Source: Bacteroidia bacterium (GTDB taxonomy: Bacteria; Bacteroidota; Bacteroidia; B-17B0; Aurantibacillaceae). From it: 64,000 nucleotides of DNA. Below the pieces are notes generated by a model. That model made no database searches. It was not told where the DNA came from and was given only the letters and a program-made list of their open reading frames with translations. A program made the position numbers and the translations under genes. This document shows, in pieces, positions 25,362 through 36,400 of the stretch. Where the stretch lies: positions 101,507 to 165,506 of the forward strand of contig JAEUTP010000020.1 of assembly GCA_016787705.1 (NCBI GenBank). Direction: 5' to 3'. Each line of letters opens with the position of its first letter. Positions within the stretch are counted from its first letter, which is position 1.

Positions 25362-26717
25362 TTATTTTCCGGCTTTTAATTTTTCATTCATTTCTTTTCC
25401 TTTAGCTTCATTACCCGTCATTAAATATAACTTTCGTAATGCGCCCATAGTTGCTTTATCATCAGGCTTAACTGTTAAAGCCTGTTCTAATAAAGGAATA
25501 GCTTTTTTATAATATTCCTGGCTTTTTGTCTCTAATTCTTTGCCTTTTTTTGCAGCTTCAGCTATAGTTAAGCCAGAAGCTTTATTTTGTAAAAAACCGC
25601 CATAATTATTGTACATAGCGCCTAAATTAAATAACGAATTATATAACAATTCATTAGATGGTTTTAATTCTGCAGCTTTTGAATAATTAGTTTCTGCATT
25701 TTTAAACAGCTCTTCAAAATCTGCCGGTTTATCAATGTCTTTACCTGTTGTTTTATCTTTTGGATTAGCCATATTATCATAAATAGTACCAGCCACTAAA
25801 AAGAATAAAGCATTATTAGGATCTTTTTCGCTTGCTGCTTTTAAATTTGCCAAAGCCTCTTGTTGTTTACCTTTAGCAAGAAATTGATTTGTTTCATTAT
25901 TCAATAAACCCATGTCATTTGGAAATGCAGTTCGGCCTTTTTTCAAAATATCCATTGCAGCAGATGAGTCTCCTTTAGAAATGTATGCATTGAACATGGA
26001 TTCATAATTGTAAGGAGAAGCAATTTTACTATCGATCATTTTTTTATTGTAATCAAGGATCTTGGTAGTGTTTTTTGCTTTACCCGCAGATACTGCTGCA
26101 TTATAAAAATTAGCAGTATCTTTTACTTTATACAATAAGGTATTCATAAAACCTGTTTTGTAAAAATAATCAGCAGCTTCATCATACTTTTTTGCTTTGT
26201 ATTTTCCGCTGGCAATATTGCCTGATTCCATTTTTAATTGCATTGCAACAGAAACCAGTTTTATATCATCTTCACCAAGCATTGAAGTTCCTTTTGTAAG
26301 TCCGTCTTTAATGGTTTCCATATATTTTGGATCTAACTCCTGGATCTTATTTAATTCTTCTGCTGCTGCTTCAAAATCAGTTAATGAAGTATTACCATAA
26401 GCCAACATGGCTCTTTCATTTTTATCGGGCGTTGTTGCTTCCAGCTTTTTTAACTCCTGAGCTAAATTATACTGGTATTGCGCATAGCTGATACGTGCTT
26501 TATATGCATGGGTCTTAGCCTGGTTCTTTGTTTCTTCATTTGCTAAAGCAAGATCAATGGCTTCTTTAGCTTTATTTAGATACACAAGGTCCGGTTTTCC
26601 ATCTTTTACGGTTGTTTCGTAATCATTAAGCGATCTCCAGGCGGTTTGAACTTTAGATTTTTGTGCAAGTCCAAAAAATGGAATGATGGCTACAGTTAAT
26701 ATTGATATTTTTTTCAT
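25362..26717 (-). CDS. Exported tetratricopeptide-repeat protein
   Basis: 451 residues with signal peptide MKKISILTVAIIPFFGLAQ. The body is alpha-helical with TPR-like pairs: YLNKAKEAIDLALA, KAKKYDEAADYFYKTG, QQEALANLKAASEKDPNNALFFLVAGTIYDN, NAETNYSKAAELKPSNELLYNSLFNLG, and AIPLLEQALTVKPDDKATMGALRKLY. TPR arrays bind partner proteins; this one should sit in the periplasm. The gene lies 67 bases downstream of gyrA on the same strand, an arrangement common in Bacteroidota, so cotranscription is possible. No specific partner can be named. Confidence 0.85.
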   Translation of the reverse strand: MKKISILTVAIIPFFGLAQKSKVQTAWRSLNDYETTVKDGKPDLVYLNKAKEAIDLALANEETKNQAKTHAYKARISYAQYQYNLAQELKKLEATTPDKNERAMLAYGNTSLTDFEAAAEELNKIQELDPKYMETIKDGLTKGTSMLGEDDIKLVSVAMQLKMESGNIASGKYKAKKYDEAADYFYKTGFMNTLLYKVKDTANFYNAAVSAGKAKNTTKILDYNKKMIDSKIASPYNYESMFNAYISKGDSSAAMDILKKGRTAFPNDMGLLNNETNQFLAKGKQQEALANLKAASEKDPNNALFFLVAGTIYDNMANPKDKTTGKDIDKPADFEELFKNAETNYSKAAELKPSNELLYNSLFNLGAMYNNYGGFLQNKASGLTIAEAAKKGKELETKSQEYYKKAIPLLEQALTVKPDDKATMGALRKLYLMTGNEAKGKEMNEKLKAGK

Positions 26718-26784
26718 AGATAGTCTTTTTGTTTAGACGTTTAATTTTTCAATTTACATACCAAATTTTGGTATTTAACATTTT

Positions 26785-29358
26785 TTACTCTTTTACATCT
26801 GTTGGCGCATCCGTTTCGCCCGTTGGTGTTTCATTTTCACCTCCGGTTGAATCTGCTTGTTCGTTAAGATTAATATCTGTTTCGTTAACTGCGCTTTCAC
26901 TTCCTTCTTCATCTTCATGATCAACTTTTGTTACTGCGGCTATCTCATCGGTTTCAGAAATATTAATTAAACGAACGCCTTGTGTTGCTCTTCCCATTAC
27001 ACGAAGTGTGCTAACATTTAAACGAATGGTAATACCATTTTTAGTAATGATCATTAGATCGTTTGCATCTGTTACAGATTTGATACCAACTAAGTTTCCT
27101 GTTTTATCAGTGATATTAATTGTTTTTACACCTTTACCGCCACGGTTGGTAACACGATATTCTTCAATATCCGAACGTTTACCATAACCTTTTTCAGACA
27201 CTACTAAAACGTTCGCATTCATATCATCTATACAGATCATACCAATTACTTCGTTATTTCCACCTTCTTCATCGTTAAGATCAATTCCAATTACACCGCT
27301 GGCGTTTCTACCCATTGGTCTAACTTTCTCTTCGTTAAAACGACAAACTTTACCTAATTTGGTGGCAAGCATGATCTCGTTTTTACCGTTGGTTAAAGCA
27401 GCTTCCAATAAAATATCTCCTTCTCTTATGGTAATTGCGTTAATACCATTAGCACGTGGACGAGTATAAGCCTCTAACGTTGTTTTTTTAATAATACCGT
27501 TTTTAGTTGCTAATACAATGAAATTATTGTTGATGTAATTTTCATCACTTAAGCTGGTAACATTAATAAATGCTTTTACTTTATCATCAGGCGCAATGCT
27601 TATTAGGTTTTGCAACGCACGGCCTTTGCTCGTTTTTGTTCCTTCAGGCACTTCGTATGCACGCAACCAATAGCACTGCCCTTTTTCGGTAAACAACAAT
27701 AAATAATTGTGAGTGCTGGCAATGAACATATGCTCAATAAAATCTTCATCACGGGTATTAGAGCCTTTGCTTCCTTTACCACCACGGCCTTGTGCACGGT
27801 ACTCATCTAAATTTGTACGTTTCATGTAGCCCATGTGAGAAATTGTAATTACTACATTTTCGTCGGCTATCATATCTTCTACTTTTAGATCATCTCCTGC
27901 GTATACAATATCCGTACGGCGCTCATCACCATATTTATCGCGTATCTCAATTAATTCATCTTTAATAATTGTGTAACGTAATGCTTCATTATTTAAGATA
28001 TCATTTAAATGAGCAATGGTTTTCATTAACTCTTCATATTCTGCTTTTATCTTATCGCGTTCAAGACCTGTTAAAGTTCTTAAACGCATATCAAGAATAG
28101 CTCGTGCCTGAATTTCAGATAAACTATATCTGCCCATTAATTCATCGCGGGCAATATCAGGGCTTTCGCTTTCGCGAATAATTTTAATTACTTCATCTAA
28201 ATGATCAATAGCAATTAATAAACCTTGTAAAATGTGAGCTCGTTTTTCTGCCTGTGCTAATTCATATTTTGTACGACGCACCACTACTTCATGCCTATGC
28301 TCAACAAAATGATGGATCATATCCTTAAGATTTAACATCTCAGGACGGCCTTTTACCAATACAACGTTATTGATTGAGAATGAAGTTTGTAGCGCTGAAA
28401 ACTTATATAAGTTATTTAACACTACGTTAGATATTGCATCACTACGCAATTCATAAACAATACGCATACCTTCACGACTGCTCTCATCACGAATCTCGCT
28501 AATACCTTCAATTTTTTTCTCGTTACATAGTTCCCACTGGCGTTTGATCATTTCTGCTTTATTGATCTGGTAAGGAATTTCTGTAACAACAATTCTTTCA
28601 CGGTTACCTACAGGTTCAATATTTGCTTTGGCGCGCATAACAACGCGGCCTCTACCTGTATGAAAAGCTTCTTTTACACCTTCGTAACCATAAATAGTTC
28701 CGCCCGTAGGAAAATCAGGAGCTTTAATGTGTTTCATTAAACCGTCAATATCTATTTCGCGGTTATCAATATATGCTAAAGTGGCATTGATACTTTCGGT
28801 TAAATTGTGTGGTGCCATATTGGTGGCCATACCCACTGCAATTCCGGAAGCACCGTTCATTAGTAAGTTTGGTATACGCGTAGGAAGAACAGTAGGCTCC
28901 GTTAGCGAATCATCAAAGTTGGGACGAAAATCCACAGTATCTTTTTCAATATCTGCCAACATTTCCTCGGTAATTTTGCGAAAACGTACCTCAGTATAAC
29001 GCATAGCAGCTGGCGGATCACCATCTACCGAACCAAAATTACCCTGCCCGTCAACCAACATATAACGCAAGCTCCAATCCTGCGCCATACGCACCATTGT
29101 GTCATAAACGCTGGCATCTCCATGAGGGTGATACTTACCTAAAACCTCACCAACAATACGTGCCGATTTTTTGTACGGACGGTTGTGTAATACGCCAAGA
29201 TCCAACATTCCGTATAAAACCCTTCTGTGAACGGGTTTCAAACCATCACGTACATCAGGTAAAGCACGCGATACAATAACCGACATCGAATAATCGATGT
29301 AAGCCGTTTTCATTTCATCTTCAATATTAATCGGAATAATTTTTTCTCCGTCTGCCAT
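26785..29358 (-). CDS. gyrA: DNA gyrase subunit A
   Basis: 857 residues. The N-terminal breakage-reunion domain contains [19 protein letters not shown], the region [19 protein letters not shown] and the catalytic Tyr in AAMRYTEVR. The C-terminal pinwheel domain includes the GyrA box as QGRGGKG. With GyrB it introduces negative supercoils into DNA. The position equal to E. coli Ser83 is Ser and that equal to Asp87 is Asp, so the usual fluoroquinolone-resistance changes are absent. The acidic tail ([17 protein letters not shown]) is common in Bacteroidota homologues. It may be cotranscribed with the downstream TPR gene. Confidence 0.97.
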   Translation of the reverse strand: MADGEKIIPINIEDEMKTAYIDYSMSVIVSRALPDVRDGLKPVHRRVLYGMLDLGVLHNRPYKKSARIVGEVLGKYHPHGDASVYDTMVRMAQDWSLRYMLVDGQGNFGSVDGDPPAAMRYTEVRFRKITEEMLADIEKDTVDFRPNFDDSLTEPTVLPTRIPNLLMNGASGIAVGMATNMAPHNLTESINATLAYIDNREIDIDGLMKHIKAPDFPTGGTIYGYEGVKEAFHTGRGRVVMRAKANIEPVGNRERIVVTEIPYQINKAEMIKRQWELCNEKKIEGISEIRDESSREGMRIVYELRSDAISNVVLNNLYKFSALQTSFSINNVVLVKGRPEMLNLKDMIHHFVEHRHEVVVRRTKYELAQAEKRAHILQGLLIAIDHLDEVIKIIRESESPDIARDELMGRYSLSEIQARAILDMRLRTLTGLERDKIKAEYEELMKTIAHLNDILNNEALRYTIIKDELIEIRDKYGDERRTDIVYAGDDLKVEDMIADENVVITISHMGYMKRTNLDEYRAQGRGGKGSKGSNTRDEDFIEHMFIASTHNYLLLFTEKGQCYWLRAYEVPEGTKTSKGRALQNLISIAPDDKVKAFINVTSLSDENYINNNFIVLATKNGIIKKTTLEAYTRPRANGINAITIREGDILLEAALTNGKNEIMLATKLGKVCRFNEEKVRPMGRNASGVIGIDLNDEEGGNNEVIGMICIDDMNANVLVVSEKGYGKRSDIEEYRVTNRGGKGVKTINITDKTGNLVGIKSVTDANDLMIITKNGITIRLNVSTLRVMGRATQGVRLINISETDEIAAVTKVDHEDEEGSESAVNETDINLNEQADSTGGENETPTGETDAPTDVKE

Positions 29359-29456
29359 ATTCTATCTTGTTTAAATTTTATTTTTTTGCCTGTAAGTGCT
29401 CTTTTGTCAGTAAGCTTTAAACGAAACTATCGTTAAAAAATTACGTACAGAAAAAA

Positions 29457-29479
29457 GTACTTTGAACCCATGAAAGTAC
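29457..29479. promoter_or_regulatory. Inverted repeat between gyrA and clpC
   Basis: GTACTTT (29457-29463) and AAAGTAC (29473-29479) are separated by 9 bases in the 266-base divergent intergenic region. It could be an operator for either gene; no regulator is implied by the sequence. A further near-palindrome, AACAAAA/TTTTGTT, lies at 29512-29526. Confidence 0.3.
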
Positions 29480-29570
29480 CGAAAAATCAACAATTACAGC
29501 TAAAACTTATCAACAAAAATTTTGTTAAAAAAACCACTTATAAAAATTTATCAAACCGATTATTATAGCC

Positions 29571-29578
29571 TATTTTTG
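29571..29578 (+). promoter_or_regulatory. -7 element of clpC
   Basis: TATTTTTG matches TAnnTTTG and lies 47 bases before the ATG. No TTG is found at the usual -33 distance, so the assignment is tentative. Confidence 0.4.
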
Positions 29579-29624
29579 AGTTTGGCATTATATATGTAAA
29601 TTCACTTATTAAAAAGGAATATTT

Positions 29625-32174
29625 ATGGAAGCAAAATTTTCGCCCAGGGTAAAAGATGTTATTACCTATAGCCGTGAAGAGGCTTTAAGATTAGGGCACG
29701 ATTATATTGGATTAGAGCACCTGATGCTTGGTATGATTAGAGAAGGAGATGGCGTAGGAATGCGCTTATTAAAAAATTTAGGTGTTGATGTAACTGAACT
29801 TCGCAGAAACATTGAGCAAAACCTTACCCCTGGTTTACGCAAATCTAATAACCTGGCAAATATACCATTGGTAAAACAAGCCGAAAAGACTTTAAAACTA
29901 ACATATTTAGAAGCGAAGACATTTAAGTCGATACAAATTGGTACAGAGCATTTATTGTTATGTATTTTAAAAGATAATGATAATGTAGTTACTAAAACTC
30001 TTTTAAGATCAGGTGTTGATTATGATGCCGTACGTGCAGAATTAGAAGGCTTTTTAGATAACCCGGGCAAAATAGAGAACTCTGCTGCCGGCGGAGATGA
30101 AGATGAAGGTGAAGAATCAAACTTTGGTGGTGCAAGCAATGCAGGTAACCAAAAGAAACAGGGTGAAAGTAAATCAAAAACTCCCGTGCTTGACAATTTT
30201 GGCAGAGACCTTACAAAAATGGCAGAGGATGGAAAATTAGATCCTGTTGTTGGCCGCGAAAAAGAAATTGAACGTGTATCACAAATATTATCTCGCCGTA
30301 AAAAGAACAACCCTATTTTAATTGGTGAGCCCGGCGTGGGTAAATCAAGTATTGCCGAAGGCTTAGCATTACGTATTGTTCAACGCAAAGTAAGCCGTGT
30401 ATTATTTGGTAAACGTGTTGTTACTTTAGATCTTGCTTCTTTAGTGGCCGGTACAAAATACCGTGGCCAGTTTGAAGAGCGTATGAAAGCGGTGATGAAC
30501 GAATTGGAAAAATCGCCTGATGTTATTTTATTCATTGATGAGATCCATACTATTATTGGTGCCGGTGGTGCAAGCGGAAGCTTAGATGCCAGCAACATGT
30601 TTAAACCTGCTTTAGCGCGTGGCGAGATACAATGTATTGGTGCAACAACTTTAGATGAATATCGTCAGTATATTGAAAAAGACGGAGCTTTGGAGCGTCG
30701 TTTTCAAAAAGTATTAATTGAACCTGCTACGCCGGATGAAACATTGCAGATCTTAAATAACATTAAAGCAAAATACGAAGATCATCACAATGTTACTTAC
30801 ACCGAAGAAGCTTTAAAAGCCTGTGTACAGTTAACAGCAAGATATATAACGGATCGCCACTTGCCAGATAAAGCCATTGATGCTTTAGATGAGGCCGGAA
30901 GCCGCGTTCATATTACTAATATAAACGTTCCTGAAAATATTTTAGAGATCGAGAAAAAGATAGAAGATATTAAAGAACTAAAAAATCAGGTAGTTCGTTC
31001 TCAAAAATACGAAGAAGCTGCTCGTTTGCGTGATACGGAAAAACAATTGCAAACAGAATTAGAAACTGCAAAAAAAGCCTGGGAAGAAGAAACCAAGCAA
31101 AACAGAATTTTAGTTACTGAAGATAATGTTGCCGAAGTAGTAAGCATGATGAGTGGTGTACCAGTTCAACGTGTTAACCAAAACGAAGGTGATAAACTGG
31201 TGAAGATGAACGACCTCTTAACTGGCAAAGTTATTGGTCAGGATAAAGCTGTAGCAAAAGTTGTAAAAGCCATTCAACGTAACCGCGCTGGTTTAAAAGA
31301 TCCTAACAAACCAATTGGTTCATTTATATTTTTAGGTCCTACAGGTGTTGGTAAAACACAATTGGCAAAAATATTAGCAAGACATCTATTTGATAATGAC
31401 GATGCATTAATTCGCATTGACATGAGTGAATATATGGAAAAATTTGCTGTAACACGCTTAATTGGAGCTCCTCCGGGATATGTTGGTTATGAAGAAGGTG
31501 GTCAATTAACTGAAAAAGTTCGCCGTCGTCCTTACTCTGTTGTTTTATTAGATGAAATCGAAAAAGCGCATCCTGATGTATTCAACATGTTATTACAGGT
31601 GTTGGATGACGGTATGTTAACCGACAGCTTAGGCCGTAAGATCGATTTTAAGAACACTATTATTATCATGACCTCTAACATTGGTGCACGCCAGTTAAAA
31701 GATTTTGGCACTGGTGTTGGTTTTGGTACATCTGCAAGAAAAGAAGGTGAAGATGATGCTGTAAAAGGTGTTATTGAAAACGCATTGAAAAAAGCATTTG
31801 CTCCTGAATTCTTAAACCGTATTGATGATGTGGTAATGTTTAACTCTCTTGAAAAAGCAGATATTCATAAAATTATTGATATTGAATTAGCTCATTTATT
31901 TGGAAGAGTTAGCGGTTTAGGTTACAATATTAAAATAACCGATGCTACAAAAGATTATATTGTTGAAAAAGGTTACGATGCCAATTATGGTGCAAGGCCT
32001 TTAAAACGTGCCATTCAAAAGTACTTGGAAGATCCTATGGCAGAAGAGATCATTAAAAGCAATTTAGCTGAAGGCGATGAAATTGAAGTAGATTATAATA
32101 AAGAAAAAGATGAAGTGGTTGTATCTACTCACAAGCCTAAAGCTAAAAAAGGTAAGAAAGAAGATAAAGCATAA
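29625..32174 (+). CDS. clpC: ATP-dependent Clp protease ATP-binding subunit ClpC
   Basis: 849 residues. The N-terminal double Clp-N repeat begins [25 protein letters not shown] (split: FSPRVKDV, then [14 protein letters not shown]). The first AAA+ domain has Walker A GEPGVGKS near 234 and Walker [15 protein letters not shown]-type middle domain near 450-475 ([17 protein letters not shown]) identifies ClpC rather than ClpA or ClpB. The second AAA+ domain has GPTGVGKT near 571 and [14 protein letters not shown]. It unfolds substrates for ClpP. A Lys-rich tail ends the protein. The adaptor gene clpS lies 6 kb downstream and there is no clpA in the window. Confidence 0.96.
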   Translation: MEAKFSPRVKDVITYSREEALRLGHDYIGLEHLMLGMIREGDGVGMRLLKNLGVDVTELRRNIEQNLTPGLRKSNNLANIPLVKQAEKTLKLTYLEAKTFKSIQIGTEHLLLCILKDNDNVVTKTLLRSGVDYDAVRAELEGFLDNPGKIENSAAGGDEDEGEESNFGGASNAGNQKKQGESKSKTPVLDNFGRDLTKMAEDGKLDPVVGREKEIERVSQILSRRKKNNPILIGEPGVGKSSIAEGLALRIVQRKVSRVLFGKRVVTLDLASLVAGTKYRGQFEERMKAVMNELEKSPDVILFIDEIHTIIGAGGASGSLDASNMFKPALARGEIQCIGATTLDEYRQYIEKDGALERRFQKVLIEPATPDETLQILNNIKAKYEDHHNVTYTEEALKACVQLTARYITDRHLPDKAIDALDEAGSRVHITNINVPENILEIEKKIEDIKELKNQVVRSQKYEEAARLRDTEKQLQTELETAKKAWEEETKQNRILVTEDNVAEVVSMMSGVPVQRVNQNEGDKLVKMNDLLTGKVIGQDKAVAKVVKAIQRNRAGLKDPNKPIGSFIFLGPTGVGKTQLAKILARHLFDNDDALIRIDMSEYMEKFAVTRLIGAPPGYVGYEEGGQLTEKVRRRPYSVVLLDEIEKAHPDVFNMLLQVLDDGMLTDSLGRKIDFKNTIIIMTSNIGARQLKDFGTGVGFGTSARKEGEDDAVKGVIENALKKAFAPEFLNRIDDVVMFNSLEKADIHKIIDIELAHLFGRVSGLGYNIKITDATKDYIVEKGYDANYGARPLKRAIQKYLEDPMAEEIIKSNLAEGDEIEVDYNKEKDEVVVSTHKPKAKKGKKEDKA

Positions 32175-32205
32175 GGAATTTTAAATTATAGATGCTAAAT
32201 TTAAA

Positions 32206-32237
32206 TTAAAAAGCCCTGACAGAAATGTTGGGTTTTT
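32206..32237 (+). terminator. Probable terminator after clpC
   Basis: AAAAAGCCCTGACA and TGTTGGGTTTTTTT form a stem with a small bulge and loop GAAA, followed by seven T. It lies about 30 bases past the clpC stop. Confidence 0.6.
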
Positions 32238-32268
32238 TTGTTTGGTCCTACTCCTCAATCGCTCCGAA

Positions 32269-32345
32269 GGATTTGTAATCTTGCAAAACATAAAGAAGCA
32301 AAAATTGTTTTATTGACCTGCTATATACTTAATGGTTATAAATCC
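32269..32345. repeat. Inverted repeat, possible remnant of a mobile or palindromic element
   Basis: GGATTTGTAATC (32269-32280) and GGTTATAAATCC (32334-32345) are imperfect inverted copies 53 bases apart in otherwise non-coding DNA between clpC and an unknown gene. The sequence resembles dispersed repeats I associate with Bacteroidota intergenic regions, but a genome comparison is needed to tell. Confidence 0.35.
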
Positions 32346-32385
32346 ATTGGGGCGGGGACTCAAATACAATAAATAAAAAATAAGA

Positions 32386-33345
32386 TTAATTTAGAGAACT
32401 ATTTAAGTTATTTATCTTAAACTTTTCGTTTCGAAACATTTCATTATATGAATTAATCAGCGCTTGAGGTATAAATGGAAGATTATTAAAATTTGTTTCT
32501 TCTAATTTAAAATAAATTACATAATCTCTTATCATCATTGCAATAAATACTTTTGATAATTGTAATGCCTTTTTAGTGTTAAATTCCTGCATATTTTCAA
32601 TATACATAGAACTAAATTGAAAAACAGAAACATTTGAAGGATGCGTTGCTAAAAATAATTGAGAATATTGATTTTCAAGCATTTTATTTGCTCCTGCGTT
32701 GGTCATCATTTCATGCCAAGCTATTTTGTAGGCTTTTTTACCTTCGATCTTAATTTGCCAATCTTTTTTATTAATGCAATCTTGAATGTTTTTTTGAGAT
32801 TGTTCTTCTAGTTCTTTATAACATTCATTATTGCTGATCAATTCATTTAATTCTTGTATTTCAATCGCTTCATTAGCCTTTTTCTTTATTGCCCATTCCG
32901 AATCAGCCCTAAAACGCTGTCTATAATTCAAGCCACTTAAAACCCATAGATAGTACTTTAATTTAAGTTCGCTTTCTGTTTTTGATTGAATATAAATGTT
33001 ATTAAAATTGCAAAAAGCTTCATATTGTGCTCTTACAATATTATACATTCCAAATGGATCATAGGTATTCTTTAAAGAAGACCCATCTATATCGTTCACA
33101 TAGTTTATGGATTTCGCAAGTTCTTGAAGTGATAAAGATTTTAATATTGACATTTGAAATAAAATATTTCCGTCATGATCATAAGCTGACAGCTTATTTC
33201 CAGTTTGTCCGTGTTTAAAAAAAACAGAAAACCCTACATCAGAAATTAATTTATGACTTTCAGCCATTACCTTTAAGTCTTTTGAACCTAAAAGCCTAGA
33301 AAACTCAGTTCTGTAAAATATTTTCTCTTCCGGCTTTAGTATCAT
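32386..33345 (-). CDS. Unknown cytoplasmic protein, mostly helical
   Basis: 319 residues, no signal peptide and no membrane segment. The N-terminus is charged (EEKIFYRTEFSRLLGS). The middle has YNIVRAQYEAFCNFNNIYI and YYLWVLSGLNYRQRF, then an acidic helical stretch (NELISNNECYKELEEQ). Near 215-290 come a WHEMMTNAGANKMLENQYSQ helix and FSSMYIENM. The pattern of an Arg/Glu-bearing helix bundle is reminiscent of DUF5677-like proteins, but I do not recognise the family with confidence. It is Asn/Lys-rich and isolated, between a possible repeat remnant and an adhesin gene, so it is probably accessory. Confidence 0.6.
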   Translation of the reverse strand: MILKPEEKIFYRTEFSRLLGSKDLKVMAESHKLISDVGFSVFFKHGQTGNKLSAYDHDGNILFQMSILKSLSLQELAKSINYVNDIDGSSLKNTYDPFGMYNIVRAQYEAFCNFNNIYIQSKTESELKLKYYLWVLSGLNYRQRFRADSEWAIKKKANEAIEIQELNELISNNECYKELEEQSQKNIQDCINKKDWQIKIEGKKAYKIAWHEMMTNAGANKMLENQYSQLFLATHPSNVSVFQFSSMYIENMQEFNTKKALQLSKVFIAMMIRDYVIYFKLEETNFNNLPFIPQALINSYNEMFRNEKFKINNLNSSLN

Positions 33346-33367
33346 AATTTATCTTCTTTTTCCTAAC

Positions 33368-33392
33368 AAAAGAGAGCCTTACAGCTCTCTTT
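33368..33392. terminator. Intrinsic terminator between 33423 and 32386 genes
   Basis: AAAAGAGAGC (33368-33377) pairs with GCTCTCTTT (33384-33392) around CTTACA. It lies 30 bases after the adhesin stop on the minus strand. Confidence 0.8.
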
Positions 33393-33422
33393 AATTTTTA
33401 ATCTATAATTTCTAATTTAAAA

Positions 33423-36400
33423 TTACCTATTCAGCGTAACATGCCCTGTATACGTTTTTACTTTGCTTTGAGGGTAAGCAACAACGATCTTCCAAACATA
33501 GGCATCCTGCTTACATTCTTTACCCTGGAATGTACCATCCCACCCGCCTGAGAATTCATTACTGTCGTAAAGTTTTTGTCCCCAACGGTCAAATATCTGC
33601 ATATTAAATTGTGCAAAGCCTTTGCCTTTTGGCTGGAAGATCTCGTTAATACCATCACCATTTGGTGTAAACGAATTTGGTACAAACAAGGCCTGGTCTT
33701 CTGCAACATTTACTACTTTAATAACCGTATCAGAACATCCCCATTTATTTTTCACGATCAATGCAACCGGGTAATCGCCTGCATTCTCAAACATATAAAA
33801 TGTATTTTCATTAAAGCTTATAAAGCCGTTATTATTAACAAAATGCCAGCTCCAGCCAACCTGGTTGCTGCCTCCGGATGTATTTGTAAAAATAACATTA
33901 TCAATACTCTCAATTGGTTTTAAAGGTGAGAATTCAAAATCAGCTCTTGGCGAAGCGTAAGCGCTAATTGCAAATGTTGCGGTATTAGAACAACCGTTAG
34001 CATCTGTAAAGCTTGCTTTTACAGGGTAATTACCGGCCTGTGTAAAACAATAATTTAAAACCGGTGCTACAAATGTTTGATTATTTAATTGCCAGTTAGT
34101 ATTCACAATTGGTGCCCCGGTGGAGTTAACAGTAAAATTAGCGCAGAAAGGCACACAGGCTGCTTTACCATCGCTTACTAAAACACCTGTTGGTAAAGGA
34201 TCAATATTTACAACCGCGCTCACAGAGCCTGTACAACCGCCATTATTACTTACACTTAAAACATACACCCCTGCCTGGTTCATGGTAATTGCATTAAAGG
34301 TGGTATTTGCCTGGTTTGATAAAAAACCGTTTGGTCCCGACCATTGGTATATCTGGAACCCCGGTGAACCTTGTAAGCTTACTGTACCGTTTAAACAGGT
34401 TTTACTTGTTACTGTAATTGTTGGTACCGGCAAAGGGTTGGCAATTATATTGGCAACAGTAACACTTGTACACGTGTTGGCTGCAGTAACCACAACAGTG
34501 TAATTTCCTGTGGTGTTATTGTTTACAACCGGTATGGTTGGGTTTTGTAATGAAGAGGTAAAGCCGTTTGGCCCGCTCCATGAATAACCGGTTCCACCAT
34601 TGGCGGTTAAGTTAGCGGGTTGACCAAAACAAACCGAAGCGCCGTTTGCAAGGGCTGCAGGGTTGGCAAGAACATTTACTACCGTAGTTGCGGTAGCCTG
34701 GCAACCGTTAGCACCGGTTACCGTAACAATATAATTACCTGAATGTGTATTTAAGGCATTTGTAATAGTTGGGTTTTGAACTGCACTGGTAAAGCCTAAC
34801 GGACCTGTCCACGAGTAACTGGTACCACCGTTACCAGATAATATTAAATTATTGGTTTCGCAGATGGGTGCATTGTTAGCTGCAGCAGGTGTTGGCAATG
34901 TATTAATTGTAACCGCCTGTGTAGTGCTGGCTGTGCAGGTTCCTACAGATGCAACAAGCGTATATGTTCCGCTGGCTGCAGGTGTTACGTTATTAATATT
35001 AGGGTTTTGAACTGCGCTGGTAAAGCCATTTGGTCCTGTCCATGTATAACCCGAAGCACCACTGCCCTGTAAATTCAATGTTCCGCCTACACAAGGTGTA
35101 TTGGTAACAATAATTGGTGTTGGAAGCGGCAATACCGCAACCGTTGAGATGGCAGAATTTGTACAACCCTGTGCACTGGTCACCACAACTGTATAAGGCC
35201 CGGCCATAGCGCCTGTTGCATTAGCAATAGCCGGGTTCTGAACAGCAGACGTAAATCCGTTCGGCCCTGTCCATGAATAACCCGTACCTCCGTTCGCAGC
35301 TAAATTAATTGTTGTTCCCAAACAAACCGTTGGATTATTTAATGCTGCAATTACAGGTAAAGGATTTATAGTAACGTTGGTAGTAATTGTATTTGTACAG
35401 CCATTTGCATTGGTAACAGTTAATGTATATACACCTGCATTGGTTGTTTGAGCTACTGCTATTGATGGGTTTTGTGAAGCTGAAGTATATCCTCCAGGGC
35501 CGCTCCATACATAACCTGTACCACCATTTCCTGTAAAGTTAATTGCTTGACCAACACATACCGGACTGTTACTGTTTGCCAGCGGAACTGGTAAAGCGTT
35601 AATAGTTATCGAACTGGTTGTAGTTGCAGTACAAGAGCCTGCTGTTACCACCAATGTATAAACACCGTTTGCTGCTGCCGTTACATTTGTAATGGTAGGA
35701 TTTGTTGCGGCAGAATTAAAACCGTTAGGTCCGGTTAAAGCAATAGTACCGCCACTTGCCGTAAAGGTTAAAGCACCTCCTAAACAAACAGGTGAATTAC
35801 TGTTTAAAACTGCTGTTGGCAATGCTACTGCCGTTACACTTGCATTTGCACTTGCTGTACAACCTGCAGCAGATGTTACTGTTACCGTATAAATACCGTT
35901 CATAACAGCTGTTGCACCTGTAATAACAGGGTTTTGAACTGCTGAAGTAAAACCGGATGGTCCGCTCCAGGCATAAGCTGTACCACCATTTGAAGTTAAA
36001 TTAATATTTGAGCCCAGGCAGGCTGTTGGACTATTGGTAACAATTACCGGCAATGGATTAATAACCAGATTGGTTGTAGTTGAGTTTTTACAACCTGCCA
36101 CACTTGTAACCGAAAGTGTATAAACACCTGCATTGGTTGATTGCGCAGTGGCAATAACAGGATTTTGAGCTGTAGATGAATATGATCCCGGACCTGTCCA
36201 TGTATAAGTTGTGCCGCCTGCCCCTGTAAAATTAATTGGCTGTCCAACGCAAACCGGACTATTACTGTTTGCCAACGGAACAGGTAAAGCATTTATAGTT
36301 ACAGGGAGTGTTGTTGAAGATGTACATGTTCCTGCACTCACAATTAAAGTATACGTTCCGTTTGCCAAAGCTGTTACATTTGGAATGGTTGGATTAGTTG

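Noticed and set aside
26758..26774. Short palindrome ATACCAA/TTGGTAT between gyrA and the TPR gene as an operator
   Set aside because: Seven-base arms in a 67-base AT-rich gap are expected by chance often enough; no promoter element overlaps it.
28880..29180. Fluoroquinolone-resistance change in GyrA
   Set aside because: The residues at the usual positions are Ser and Asp, the susceptible forms.
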